Shown piece after piece: positions 53,721 through 64,000 of a stretch of 64,000 bases of DNA. The notes under the pieces are model-generated. The model had not been told where the DNA came from and ran no database searches. It worked only from the letters and a program-made list of their open reading frames with translations. The number at the start of each line of letters is the position of its first letter. Positions within the stretch are counted from its first letter, which is position 1. This stretch comes from Triplophysa rosa (Eukaryota; Chordata; Actinopteri; Cypriniformes; Nemacheilidae), in contig NW_026634395.1 in the NCBI RefSeq assembly GCF_024868665.1, forward strand, positions 1 through 64,000. Reading direction: 5' to 3'. The translations under genes and the position numbers were made by a program.

Positions 53721-54715
53721 GGCATTCCATCCATCACTAAGCACCCTTCGAGGGGACAGGCTGGGCAGAGCAGCCCTGCCCCCTTAGGCCAGGGAACAGT
53801 TGAGTTATTCCCACATAGCTCTAACCGGACCTAGTGCTCCAGACGTTGTAACACCCCCTCTGTGGGCTGTTCCGTCTGATGTATCCTCATGAATGGTTCC
53901 CACCTTGGCAACCCATGACCTCCCCAGGTGGACTCCCACCTTGCGGTTAACACCTGTCCGCACTTCTTCCCATGAGTTCTCCCCTGATGGTGAGACCATG
54001 TGGTGTCTCCACTATTCCTCCCTACGGTAGGTAGTGGCCTCTGCAGCGTTTTTCCCCCCAAGGGGGAATAATGCTTACCCAGTGGCCCGTACGGTGCCGG
54101 GCGGCTTCTCTGCATTTAGAGAATCAGGCCTCCGCCCGTGACGGCCGGCGTTAGGGGGCTTCCCAACTTTTTGTGGAAAGCTCTGGGTCCCCCTTCCTCT
54201 CCACTGGAAGGTCATAATTTCGCTATAGCGTGTTCGTCTGACTCGCCCAGGCCAGTCAACGTCGCTCCGCAGAGATTGTGACGCGGCTCAGTGCTGTGGC
54301 GTCTTCCATAGGAACCCCATTCTGTCGGTTCAACACAACGTCGAGAGACCGACAGAAAGGGAACGTCTTGGTTATGGATGTAACCTCGGTTCCCTGATGG
54401 AGGGAACGAGACGTTGTGTCCCTCATGCCACAACACTGGCCGCCCACCCCAGCGGTCGGGGGAGGATGCTTTAGGCTCCTCAGACCAAAGGTGAATGAAT
54501 GAGCACGCCGGCTTCCCTCTTATACCCGGACATCCGGGGAGGAGCCCGGCATGCAAATTTCATTTGCCAATTTTCATTGGCCTTTTCTAAATACTCAGAA
54601 GATGATAGGTTCTCAAGACAAACCCCATTCTGTCGGTTCGACACAACGTCTCATTCCCTCCATCAGGGAACCGAGGTAACATCCGTAACCAAGACGTTTC
54701 CCTATTTATAAGAGT
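53721..54715 (+). repeat. DIRS 3' region and terminal repeat
   Basis: GC-rich non-coding DIRS 3' DNA. Bases about 54310-54440 hold TTCTGTCGGTTCAACACAAC, GACCGACAGAAAGGGAACGT, CTTGGTTATGGATGTAACCT and TCCCTGATGGAGGGAACGAG. These recur inverted at 60485-60620, the end of the minus-strand DIRS. A further inverted copy lies at 54625-54700. They are the element's terminal/internal complementary repeats. Confidence 0.75.
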
Positions 54716-54724
54716 GCGTGCTTG

Positions 54725-54835
54725 AGCTGATAGGGTAGACGCGGTGATTGCTGATGGTAGACCAGCCTGGCTGATTAAATGCTGGGTAGATGCGGTGATT
54801 ACTGATGGTAGACCAGCCTGGCTGATTATATGCTC
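54725..54835. repeat. 53-bp tandem duplication
   Basis: GGTAGACGCGGTGATTGCTG (54735-54754), ATGGTAGACCAGCCTGGCTG and ATTAAATGCTG are repeated once, directly, 53 bases further on with two changes. Confidence 0.9.
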
Positions 54836-55400
54836 CGTCTCCTCCCGAACTTTGTTAATTAAACATCATTAAAAATTGAATTGTTGATATCAAAAATGCA
54901 TATACTGAAAATGATTTAAAGCTAATTTGGCTTGCCATACCTGATTTTCTGATAGCACTTTGAGTATTCTAAAAATACATTAGATGAGATATTTTATTAT
55001 TTGCTACATTATTTAAATGAAGTTAAAGATAATACACTCTCAAAAGGATGTGTTTATCATTAACACATCGCTTGCGTTATACTATTTAACACATCATTTT
55101 GTGTTGATTAGCGTTCAATAAATAAAAGGGACAAAACATGTTGTATTAAAAGTTACAAAAAAGAGATGTGTTTAGTTAAGGACAACACATTTTGTGTGTT
55201 GTCCTAGAAATAACAGATTGTGTTTTTTACACTAAACTGTTTCTAGTGCCACTGGATATTGGGCTCTTATTTTTAGGAGGATCTCATGTGACACCCTCTT
55301 GAAGTATGTCCATTTGCTGAAGACGTAACAAGTATATACTGCTCCTTGATAGGATCTGCTATTTAACAGATGTCTGCAGCAAGTGCAGGAGATTGAGCCT
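54836..55400. other. Spacer with partial MITE at 55031
   Basis: ACACTCTCAAAAGGATGTGT at 55034-55053 and repeated AACACA/TGTGTT motifs to about 55200 belong to the same family as 21685-21853. 55200-55400 may be promoter and 5' UTR of the exon at 55407; I see no clear TATA box in a fixed position. Confidence 0.4.
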
Positions 55401-55406
55401 GTAACC

Positions 55407-55558
55407 ATGCGTTCAGTATGGGGTTTAATTGCTGTGGTAGCAGTTGCAACTTTTTACTTATATTTACTCTCCACGTTCCTTCCACCGGTTCGGCACACAC
55501 TCCACACAGACACCACTGATCTGGAACACACAGCTAAGTCGCAGGAAGAAGAACTCAG
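55407..55558 (+). CDS. Putative first coding exon of a host membrane protein
   Basis: ATG 55407 (context GTAACCATGC) opens 50 codons plus two bases, ending at a consensus donor CTCAG|GTAAT (55558/55559). The peptide has a hydrophobic segment WGLIAVVAVATFYLYLLSTF at residues 5-24. A proline pair and a polar, Glu-rich stretch ending SQEEELR follow, which looks like the start of a coiled coil. This is the pattern of a type II signal-anchored or secreted protein. I do not recognise the gene. No matching next exon was found within the window, which continues with transposons; it may lie beyond, or the exon may be an orphan. Confidence 0.5.
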
Positions 55559-55559
55559 G

Positions 55560-56400
55560 TAATCCATTTTATCACATCATATCTTTGGTACTTCATTGTA
55601 AAGCTGTTTATAACAGTATGCAGTTTCCATATTAAACATGTTAACATATCTTAGCAATTTTGTTATAACAACAGATAAAGATCTTATTCTGTCTTTTGAC
55701 TGGCTTGCATGTGTACAACGGACAATTATGCAATTATGTATAAAGACAGTCTAAAATGACAGCATCCAAAACAAAGTTTTAAACAAAGCAAATTATTTAC
55801 AGGAATTCAGTGGTTTTAAGTTGCAATGAGAACCGCCCCATGTGTCAGGGCACTTGCCTGCTAGGTGGTCAGTTATTATTGTAGTGATTGCTAACATCAT
55901 TCGTCATGTATATTGACAAAACACTTCCCAAATACAAAAAAAGATCAAGCAATATCCCAGATTTGACACACACAGACTGGTGTCTGAAATTTCTAAAATA
56001 AAATATATAAAAACAAAACAAATGTAATGAGTCAGTACATGAAAATCTCTATAAATCTGTTATTTGCAGCTTGTAAGAGTTCGTTTGTTAATCTGTGAAG
56101 CAACTTCTAATATATACAAATTCAATTTGACATCTTTTAGTTTGTCAAAAGAATAAAAGTGCTGTTTTGTGTGCGTATGTGCAGAAGAACAGGCTATAGG
56201 AATTAACATGAATTAAACATCTTAAAATAAACTTGCAAAATAAACAAGAATTAAATAGGATAACAAAAGTAGATGCAGTGTACGTTATATACAGCAATAA
56301 TCTGACATTAATTAAATCTGAATGGACTAATTAGTAGACATTATTACCCCACCACCTGTGTGATGTCATCAACTACACAAAAAATGATGACTCATTAGTT
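55560..56400. other. Possible intron, no feature seen
   Basis: AT-rich unique sequence after the splice donor, without recognisable repeats or exons. Confidence 0.4.
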
Positions 56401-56875
56401 GAACGTAATTTAATTATGTGGAAAATTAACTAAGATACAAAACATGAAACAAAAACTTCCCACAATGGGGGCAGAACAAGAACTAAAAATAATCAACAAG
56501 AACTCGACCAAACGTCTCACACAAAACCACGGCAGGGTAAACACAAAACTTAATCCACGGACAAGGTGAAGAACAGGAAGACTGAACGCAAGTACATACA
56601 ATCCACAAGCACAGGACAATGAAACATGAGGGCATTTATAGGGGAACAAACAAAGGAAGATAACGAGGGGCAGGTGAGAAACATAAGACAACATAAGGCA
56701 ATACAGGAAACGAGAGGGGCGGGGCCAATGACAAGACACGAGAAAACACATGGAGTGTCAAAAGATAAACACCCCATGGTTTTCTCACACAAAACCAAAG
56801 GTTTTGTCACGGCTCTGCCACAAGACCATGAAAACCATGACAAGATAAGGCAGAGCCGTGACAAAATCTTATAAT
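56401..56875. repeat. Fish interspersed repeat with terminal hairpin
   Basis: A purine-rich block (AAACCACGGCAGGGTAAACA onward) like the one near 38040. It ends in an inverted repeat GTCACGGCTCTGCC (56806-56819) / GGCAGAGCCGTGAC (56850-56863) around a 30-base loop. It is non-coding; the minus-strand frames here have no domain. Confidence 0.6.
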
Positions 56876-57094
56876 AATCACTTTACAACGTATTTTACAA
56901 ACATTGGCTCAATTTAAGCAGTAAATTTTAATGAACAATAAAATAGCACACTAAAGTTTCATTTATCCTATCTCTGTTTACATATAATTTAGAAAAATAC
57001 AATAATAGATACACTTTACATTAATACTACAAACATGGAGGGAAACAAAGGGACACGAGAACAAAATTAGCTGCAAAGCAGCCATCAGCGAAAC
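56876..57094. other. No gene recognised
   Basis: AT-rich spacer before the hAT element. Confidence 0.4.
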
Positions 57095-57988
57095 CAAAGA
57101 TGGGAAGTAACGAAGTACAAATACTTTGTTACTGTACTTAAGTAGATTTTTTTGGTATCTGTACTTTACTTCACTATTTATTTTTCTGACAACTTTTTAC
57201 TTTAACTTCTTACATTTTTAAACAAATATCTGTACTTTCTACTTCTTACATTTTCAAACCAGACTCGCTACTTTATTTTAATCTGTATTATTTTTTTGTA
57301 ATGCGTGCCTCGCCTTCGTTTTAAACACGAAGCCCATTGGTTTATCGTTTCCCTGCTTATAATGCGCCACAGTCATACGCTAGTCAGTACAAAGCTAACA
57401 CACAAGGCAACCGAAAGCAATGGATGAGACAGACGGAGTTAGCAGTGTCGAAGTGGTCGAGGTTAGAGACATCCCTAATCACCCATGGCCATATATTCGG
57501 GAGATGTTTGAAATTGTCTGCGTCAAAAAGGAAAAGAAGTGATTGCTTGGTCAGCTGTGAAAAAGGTGCTTGACATATGGCGTTTTTACAGAAAAGTTTT
57601 TTGCAAACACTCTTCACTCCATAGGATTATAATGTGCTACAGATGCTGGCAGCTTCAATAAAGAAGTCAAATGTGAACATAGCCAACTTTAGTGCAGCTT
57701 CATGGAAATTAATTAACCATGTTTTTGTGGTAGCTTTCGTTTTAATTGAAAAATAAATGAACTTAATTCACCATCAGTAGAGGATGTGAGGTCCAGTTAC
57801 CAGCGTGACACTAAAGCAGGTAGTAGTAATGGCTACTTTTTACTTAAGTATATTGTAGAGCACATACTTTTTTACTTTTACTTGAGTAACAAGTTAAGTC
57901 AGTACTTCAACTTTCACCAGAGTATTTTTAAACATGAGTATCTGTACTTCTACTTGAGTAAGGGATGTGTGTACTTTTGCCATCTCTG
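57095..57988 (+). mobile_element. hAT element (CAAAGATGGGAAGTAA end), deleted
   Basis: The left end CAAAGATGGGAAGTAACGAA and right end TGCCATCTCTG are inverted at the outermost bases. Subterminal TACTT/AAGTA repeats (ACTTAAGTAGA left, TACTTGAGTAA right) cover both arms. The flanks AGCGAAAC and AGTGCAAC match at six of eight bases. Near 57423 the frame MDETDGVSSVEVVEVRDIPN, then HPWPYIREMFEIV, is the N-terminus of a hAT transposase; it stops at 57540. The rest is deleted. Confidence 0.75.
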
Positions 57989-58077
57989 AGTGCAACCACC
58001 ATCCTGGTGGCATCTGGAAAATAGTGCACCCTCTGGCAATCTGGTTTTAAGAGTTGACAGCAATGATTTGATGATTT

Positions 58078-58537
58078 GCCGTGTTTGAAAGTAAGCAGTC
58101 TGCCAATTTGTAAATCCGAAGGTGAATGAATAACAAAGTTATTGGCTTGGAAAAAAGGGAGTCGACTCTGAATCATGCAAACGAGTCATCCCTGGTCCGA
58201 TTAGCGAACCGCCGCGGATTTACGTCACTACATATAGTACCCGCCTACGTTTTGCTAGGACTGCCCGAGAAAACTGCACTCTTCTCCCCCAAACACTGCA
58301 GCTCGTGAGGCTCATTCGCGGTAGACCAATCACAGCAGACTAGGCTAGTGGAAAGGAGGGGATTAGACAGATGAATTGCGGTACGAATCATTTGAGAGTC
58401 AGTCAAGAAGTAAGGTAAGAATAACTGCCTATTATAACGAAATAATAGTGTTTTTACACCTTCTATGTACATAAACTTGTTGTTGGACACTACATAAACC
58501 AAAGTAGGACCTTAAAAATCCCTAGTTATGTACTCTT
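58078..58537. mobile_element. Kolobok-like MITE (family B), left-truncated
   Basis: It matches 21124-21663 from GCCGTGTTTGAAAGTAAGCA to the right end CTAGTTATGTACTCTTTA (58521-58538). Here the terminal TTAA has become TTTA or TTAT. The first 60 bases of the family and the left TTAA are missing. Confidence 0.85.
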
Positions 58538-58539
58538 TA

Positions 58540-59085
58540 TGAGAACAAGAGTGTCCTGCGCCATTCTTTGCTTGGGCCCTAATAATAGCGAGTTGTCCCC
58601 CAGTCTCAGGGGTACGTAAGGCCCTCGCACAACCATGCAGGGTTAACCATTGTAAACTGTGTAATAGTGAAAATTTTGACACACAATATCAGGGATTTTA
58701 GGGCAAAGCACCTGTGTAGGAGTGTCACCAGGACTGCACTAACTGAGTAGAATATATCGAACAGATAAATTGTTTATCTTGTGGGGAGTGTCCATACCAA
58801 ATATTGTGAAAATCAGATGAATTTTGGGGCAGCTACAACAATAAAAAAAAAATCTTGTGAGTTGCATGTCATGCAAATAAATTGTTCGCCATTGCGCCAT
58901 ATTTTTATCTATTCACTAATTCTTCGCAATTTACCACGACATGTCTGTAATTTCTTCCAACAAATTTGTAGTGAAATCCGATGCACTGTCTCTAGGAGAT
59001 GTACGAAAAAGTTTACAAGAAATTACTCTTTTCAAAATTTCAAAATGTCAGACTTCCTGTTGGGCGGAGCTAAGTCAACTGCATA
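58540..59085. other. No gene recognised
   Basis: Contains a 131-codon open frame at 58781-59176 that begins with TTG or GTG, runs into the tandem repeat below and has no recognised domain. Confidence 0.4.
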
Positions 59086-59101
59086 CATAATATTGTACTA
59101 T

Positions 59102-59230
59102 TGTCAAGCCAGTTGGCATGGTAACCAAGACTCACATAGTCATTGGACATTAGCATTAAGCTGGTTGGCATGGTAGCTAAGGCTCACATAGTCATAGGTA
59201 CTATCGTTAAGCGGCCGGCATGGTAGCCGA
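59102..59230. repeat. 52-bp tandem repeat
   Basis: Two and a half units of AGCCAGTTGGCATGGTAACC AAGACTCACATAGTCAT..GTTAAG with diverged copies (CTGGTTGGCATGGTAGCTAA, CGGCCGGCATGGTAGCCGAG). Confidence 0.8.
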
Positions 59231-59790
59231 GGCATTAATATTAATACATGTGGTTCATATGGCTCTTCGGAGCAGCAACAGTACATATATCTTGGTGGTA
59301 GATCTGCTGGGGGATGTTTTGATCGATCTGTCTTTTCATCTTTCATGCGTGTGTGTATGTCCACTTAGTCAATTCTTGCACTCAGCAGCATTCATATGCT
59401 GGCTTGTGTAGTCTGATTCTGTATTCCCTGCTTTATTGGGGGGTATTTCATATACGTATGTCAAATGTGCAGCAGCAGTATTCCCACATGCTCAGTAGCT
59501 GTACTTGCTCTGCCGCAGCAACAGTGTAGCAGATCTATTCCACCAAGATCAAACACATTAATGGTGAACCAAGTGATTTGGTAATATAAAAGGAGTCTTT
59601 ACTAGATCTGTGCTCGATACACTCCCCCAAGGTTCGTATAGGTTTCTGAAAGCTTTTTTCGAACATGAAATTCCCCTACGTAACAATTTTTCTTAGTCCC
59701 TTATTGGACAATTCTCCCGGAAAAGCACATATCAACCAGCAAGAGCGGGAAAAAGAGCACACCCACGCGTCAACCAGGGAGAGTGGGAGA
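59231..59790. other. No gene recognised
   Basis: No supported feature except a short direct repeat of GAGCGGGAAAAAGAGCA / GAGTGGGAGAAAGAGCA near 59740-59795. Confidence 0.4.
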
Positions 59791-59799
59791 AAGAGCATG

Positions 59800-59975
59800 C
59801 CCATGAATGTGTTCCTTCGTTCGCAAAGTTCAGCTGTGTTTGTTTCTTCACTGCATTTCGCTGAGGAATGTTATACAAATGGTGGATATTTGGAGATTGT
59901 TTGAAACTGATAGCTGGAGCGGTCCCAGCACTAAAAGATGCCAGACATGAACCACACGCAGTAAGTGTACCTGAG
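59800..59975 (+). pseudogene. Degraded THAP domain fragment
   Basis: The frame reads SSLHFAEECYTNGGYLEIV and, after a one-base shift near 59900, LKLIAGAVPALK. This matches the C-terminal half of a THAP domain: Cys-x2-His replaced by SLHF, then the AVPTL box. The CAGTAAGTGTACC at 59958-59970 resembles a splice donor just after the domain, as in the exon at 29373. It is probably a third THAP-bearing transposon exon. Confidence 0.6.
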
Positions 59976-60440
59976 TCAAATGTCTGTGTTTTGTTGGCAA
60001 TTGGTGCGTATGTGCATACGATAAACAATGTAGAGTCTGGTATTGCCAACTGTTGGGACATGTCATGTCATAAAACTTACCCCTCACCATAGTTTTGCAG
60101 AACTCGCTTGGGGGTCACCTAGATCATAGAGAAGTCGGCTCCAAATAGCCTGATACCCGGTGCTCCTCCAAAGTTTTGTGACCATCATCTCTCCAGGGGT
60201 TCCAGAGGCCCTTTTGATAGCAGTAAGCCGTTAAAGAACACATCCCCTCTTCCCCCATCTGATGCTAGCCAGAGGAACTTCTGTGACAAAACTACACTAA
60301 ACTGTACTTTTCTATAAATATATTATCAGACCACAGGACATGGTTCCAGTAATCCATGTCCTTAGTCTGCTCGTCTTCAGCAAACTGTTTGCGGGCTTTC
60401 TAGTGCATCATCTCGGCATGCTGCATTCATTCACCTTTGG
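59976..60440. other. No gene recognised
   Basis: No supported feature. Confidence 0.4.
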
Positions 60441-60484
60441 GCTGAGGAGCCTGAGAGCCTCTCTCAACTGCTGCAGCTGTCAGC

Positions 60485-60620
60485 ACGCGTTGTGGCATAA
60501 AGGACACAACATCTCGTTCCCTCTATCAGGGAACTGAGGTTACATCCGTAACCAAGACGTTCCCTTTCTGTCTGTCTCTCGACGTTGTGTTGAACCGACA
60601 GATGGGGTTGCTATGGAAAA
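60485..60620 (-). repeat. DIRS terminal repeat
   Basis: AACATCTCGTTCCCTCTATC, CGTAACCAAGACGTTCCCTT, TCTGTCTGTCTCTCGACGTT and GTGTTGAACCGACAGATGGG match, inverted, the repeat at 54310-54440 with few differences. Confidence 0.85.
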
Positions 60621-61180
60621 CGCAATGAGGCTCACTGGGGGGAAGGCATACTTCCGCTTGTCCCGCGGCCAGCTATGCGCTAGAGCATCCGTGCCGAGGG
60701 GAGCCTTGGACAGGGAGTACCATAGCGGGCAATGGGTGGTGTCCAGGGAGTGAACAGGTCTACCTGAGACTGTCCGAATTGCACCCAAATGAGCTGGACC
60801 GCGCGGTGGTGGAGTCGCCACTCTCTGCGAGATGTCAACTGATGAGAGAGCCGTCGGCTGTCTGGTTCAGGTCGCCTGGGGGTATGTGTGGATTGTAGGG
60901 AGCGGATCACCTGCTGACTCCACAAGAGGAGGCGTCGGGCGAGTCATGTTAACTGCCGTGAGCGAATGCCACCCTGGTGGTTGATGTATGCTACGGAAGT
61001 TGTGCTGTCCGACTGAATCAGCACGTGCTTGTCCTGCACGAGAGGTTGTAGCCTCTTCAGTGCAAGTAGCACAGCCAACAACTTTAGGCAGTTGATATGC
61101 CAGCGCAGGCGGGGGCCCGTTCATCGCCCCGACACTGCGTGCCCATTGCACACGGCACCCCACCCTGCAGGGAGGCATCT
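60540..61180 (-). pseudogene. DIRS RNase H region
   Basis: Minus-strand frames give NMTRPTPPLVESAGDPL, REWRLHHRAVQLIWVQFGQS, QVDLFTPW and DALAHSWPRDKRKYAFPPV, the conserved RNase H and post-RNase H block of vertebrate DIRS elements. The protein is split over at least three frames. Confidence 0.8.
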
Positions 61181-61991
61181 GTCATCACAACGACATGCCT
61201 CGTAACCTGCCCGAGAGGGACCCCTGTCAGTTTAAAGGTCATTGACGACCATTGGGTTAGGGTGCGTCTGCAGAGAGGCATAATGACCATCCGCCTGCTG
61301 CCGGTGTGCCACGCTCTCCAGGGAACTCGACTCTGTAGCCAGTGTTGGAGCGGTCTCATGTGCATCAACCCGAGGGGTATCACCCCCGCCGAGGATGCCA
61401 TGTGTCCCAGGAGCCTCTGAAGTTGTTTCAGGGGGACTGCTGACTGCTTGAAATGTCCCAGGCAGTTCAACACTGACTGAGCGCGCTCTGTAGTTAGTCG
61501 CGCTGTCATGGAGACAGAGTTGAGTTCCATACCAAGAAAGGGGATGCTCTGCATGGGGAGAGCTTGCTCTTTTCTCGGTTGACCTGTAGTCCCAATCGAT
61601 CTAGGTGCCGGAGCACTAGGTCCCTGTGTGTACACAACAGATCTCGCGAGTGTGTCAAGATGAGCCAGTCTTCGAGATAGTTTAGTACCCACACACCTCT
61701 CTCCCTGAGGGGAGTGAGGGCAGCTTCCCCGATCTTCGTGAAGACTCATGGGGACAGGGACAGACCGAACGGGAAGACTCTGTAAAGGTATGCCTGACCC
61801 TCGAAAGTGAACCGTAGGAACGGGCGATGACGAGGGAGAATCGAGACATGAAAGTAAGCATCCTTCAGGTCGATTGCCATGAACCAATCCTGACATCTGA
61901 TAGACGTCATGATGCGCTTCTGCGTGAGCATCCTGAACGGCAGCTTGTGCTGGTGCCTGTTCAGGGTACGCAGATCTAGAATGGGGCGCAA
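61084..61991 (-). pseudogene. DIRS reverse transcriptase, frameshifted
   Basis: MRPILDLRTLNRHQHKLPFR (61991) and MAIDLKDAYFHVSILPRHRP (first catalytic Asp block) open the RT. The frame changes near 61750. NYLEDWLILTHSR at about 61690 stands where YLDDWLI is normal, so the YxDD motif has lost its first Asp to Glu. The 270-codon frame 61084-61896 has FLGMELNS, LLGHMASSAG and VVVMTDASLQGG (start of RNase H). Several frames are mixed, so it is inactive. Confidence 0.85.
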
Positions 61992-62027
61992 CCCCCCATC
62001 GTTTTTGGGGGCGATGAAGTACGAGCT

Positions 62028-62447
62028 TTAAAACCCGTTGAACATCTCAGCTAGAGGGACAAGCTCGATCGCTTCCTTCGCCAGAAGGGTGGCGACCTCG
62101 GCCCGAAACACGGGAGCATCCCTGCCTCTGACTGAGGTTGAGAGGATGCCCCGAAACCTAGGCGGGCGTCTGGCAAATTGGATCGTGTAGCCGAGACGGA
62201 TCATTTCCCATAGCCACCATGACGGTATGGGAAGCTCGAGCCAAGCTCCCAGGGACCGAGACAAGGGGACTAAGGGTACGATCTGCTTCACCGTTCCCCC
62301 GGGGGGTGGTTCGATGGCTGGCTGGGTTGGGATCCCTGGGGAGGATATTGGCTCTGCTGGTTTTCCTGCCTGGCGATGCAGCTCCACACACCGTCGACTT
62401 GAGAGTGCTGAGGGCTGCAGTGTATGTTCAACATTGCGTCTCGCCAT
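62028..62447 (-). pseudogene. DIRS ORF between gag and RT
   Basis: The 139-codon frame reads RRPPRFRGILSTSV and APVFRAEVATLLAKEAIELV, the segment that precedes the RT in DIRS pol. It stops at 62028 at FNGF, where a frameshift leads to the RT frame (62025 downward). The start codon is uncertain. Confidence 0.7.
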
Positions 62448-62668
62448 GACGCAATGTCAGGTTGCCGAACACCATGGTGTAGCGGGTGAGAGCGGCTGTG
62501 AGAAACACCCAGGGAGATTGGAAACTCTTTTTGTGAGAAATTGGGCACTAGGCCCCCGGAGGGCCTAGCTGATGATGAGACGGGGCAGGAACCATCCCAG
62601 ATCGACCGACCAGTGATGTTATGGCTGGGGTCAGGCCCGATGATGTTGATCCCCCTGGGCTCTTCCCG

Positions 62669-63550
62669 TCAGAGCCGCTTCTTCCGCGACGGTTGCTGAC
62701 TGGGTGGCAGCCTCATCTTCGACGTCCTCTTCCGGGGGGCCGCCTGGTTAGGGGGCGCCGGAGCTGGCGTCGGAGAGGGTCGGGGCTGCTGGGGAGCAGA
62801 CGCCGCTCGGGATCTTGAAGGCCTGTAGGTGGCCGAGTCGCGGCGGGGTAGGACGTGGCTGATCGCCCCTGTCTGCTTCTTTACTGTCGAGAACTGTTGT
62901 GAAAAGTCCTCGATAGTGTCGCCGAACAGCCCACCTTGCGCGATGTGTGCGTCGAGAAAGCGAACTTTCTCGGCGTCACTCATCTGCGCAAGGTTGAGCC
63001 AGAGATGCCTCTCCTGGACCACGAGTGTGGATATCGCCTGACCCAGGGTCCGCGCGGTCACCTTGGTCGCCCGTAGGGTGAGGTCGGTGGTGGTGCGGAG
63101 TTCCTGCATCAACCTTGTGTCGGTCTTACCCTCGTGGAGCTCTTTCAATGCCTTGGCCTGGTGGACCTGCAGGATGGCCATGGCGTGGAGAGAGGAGGCA
63201 GCTTGGCCTGCAACATTGTAGGCCTTCGACACCAGAGATGCCTTGGAAGGGAGTCTAGGTCGACCTCTCCAGGTGGCCGCCTGCGGCCACAGGTGCCCCG
63301 CGACTGCATGTTCCACCTGGGGCACGTCGACATAGCCTCTAGCTGCCCCACCATCGAGGGAAGAAAGGGCGACGGAACTGGTTTGACACGAACGAGCCAA
63401 AAAACGGGTGTTCCAGGTCTTACACAGTTCCTCATGCACTTCCGGGAAGAATGTAACCGGGGTCGGGCGAGGCTTGGAGTCGTGCTCAGAGCCCAGGTAC
63501 CATGTGTCCAGCCGCGAGCGTTGGGGAAGAGGCGGTGTGGTGCACTGCAA
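62669..63550 (-). pseudogene. DIRS ORF1 (gag-like)
   Basis: An open frame of 293 codons (from TTG 63550) shows VTFFPEVHEELCKTWNTRFL, GGAARGYVDVPQVEHAVAGH, VQERHLWLNLAQMSDAEKVR and FLDAHIAQGGLFGDTI, hallmark blocks of the DIRS ORF1 protein. It ends in a Pro/Arg-rich basic tail (PSQQPSRKKRL). The upstream part of the protein is in another frame (63486-63704), so at least one frameshift exists. It is presumed to bind RNA and form particles. Confidence 0.8.
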
Positions 63551-63700
63551 CCCAATGCTCGGGCCGGGAAAGCATGGTTGACATCACGATATCCGCTTCT
63601 TCCTGAGCTCGACCCCCCCGTGGGAGGGAGCTGCTAGGAATCGTCAGGATCGGATGCCAGCAAATCGCCCTCCGATGCTGCGATCGACATCTCATCATCA

Positions 63701-64000
63701 TCACGTTTCAGAATGCGTGACTGAGGATTCAGATGGTATGTAACCGCCTTGTAAGGAACGGTCGGACGAGCGAGACGGGGTGCAAGCGGCCCGCGAGCGC
63801 TTGGCTGACGGGTTTACGCTCGCAATAGTCCCCACATCACCCTCGCTGCTTGCCTTGGCGGACGGCAGGGTCTCAGCCACTGTCGTCACGGCCCGGGAAG
63901 CAAACGAGGTGGTGGCTGGTTCTCGGGAGAAGGCAACCACCCGTGACCGCAACGTCTGGAACACCATCCACCCCCAGTGCGGGCAAGATGTGTCCACGAA
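63701..64000 (-). pseudogene. DIRS ORF1 N-terminal region
   Basis: A Ser/Ala-rich frame at 63701-63997 continues out of the window. It overlaps the next gag frame at 63704 by a shift. The rest of the 5' end is not visible. Confidence 0.55.

Larger units (their letters stand above)
60441..64000 (-). mobile_element. DIRS retrotransposon, internally deleted, minus strand
   Basis: Running from beyond the right edge toward 60441, it holds an ORF1/gag-like region, then RT and RNase H traces. RNase H (ending SWLRM at 60540) is followed directly by the terminal repeat at 60485-60620, with no tyrosine recombinase between. The repeat is the inverse of 54310-54440. The 5' terminus lies outside the window. 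Confidence 0.8.

Noticed and set aside
56410..56864. Minus-strand ORFs of 104-113 codons with hydrophobic segments
   Set aside because: They lie in a non-coding interspersed repeat, overlap each other in different frames and have no domain.
58781..59176. 131-codon ORF as host gene
   Set aside because: No ATG at the start, no domain, and it runs into a tandem repeat.

Overview
The window looks like teleost fish chromosomal DNA, probably from a cyprinid-type genome. Evidence: L2/CR1-like LINE tails (GCGCTATATAAATAAA followed by TTGAR repeats, and GTAAGTCGCTTTGGATAAAAGCG tails), several families of Tc1/mariner transposons, hAT, Kolobok-like and other MITEs, DIRS retrotransposons, tRNA-derived SINEs and CA microsatellites. 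I see no prokaryotic features. Almost everything recognisable is mobile DNA; only one short stretch (55407-55558) looks like an exon of an ordinary host gene.

Layout. 0.4-6.7 kb: one old L2-like LINE (ORF1 esterase-like piece, then ORF2 endonuclease pieces in order), torn open by an intact DD36E Tc1/mariner transposon (1396-2620), a palindromic MITE, a second LINE tail, and a hAT MITE that itself carries another hAT. 8-12 kb: a Tc1-like element holding a Ty3/gypsy pol fragment that is itself split by another Tc1. 12.3-15.6 kb: a hAT with perfect 8-bp target duplication, containing a SINE and a frameshifted Tc1. 15.8-27 kb: LINE tail, microsatellite, TTAA-type MITEs, an element whose ends are inverted minisatellites, and two hATs with perfect duplications. 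27.7-36.3 kb: a dead hAT transposase gene split by THAP-bearing Kolobok-like elements, a MITE and a complete Ty3/gypsy LTR retrotransposon (31098-35565). 36-45 kb: mostly unassigned sequence with MITEs and minisatellites. 45.1-53.07 kb: an endogenous retrovirus. 53.08-64 kb: two DIRS fragments in opposite orientation, separated by a possible host exon, a hAT and more MITEs.

The outstanding object is the endogenous retrovirus. It has a probable 5' LTR, a leader splice donor, an unusual leader with seven tandem repeats, a 567-codon gag, a broken protease region and an intact 1044-codon RT-RNase H-integrase ORF. Immediately after integrase, where env would be expected, lies an intronless ORF with a complete macro domain of the TARG1/OARD1 (ADP-ribose glycohydrolase) type, with the catalytic Lys and Asp retained. 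A single N at 53077, seven bases past its stop codon, marks a likely assembly break, so anything 3' of the macro ORF (env, 3' LTR) cannot be seen.

Most transposon boundaries were set by pairing terminal inverted repeats and target-site duplications read directly from the sequence. In several cases removal of the insert restores the host reading frame, so the nesting order is well supported.
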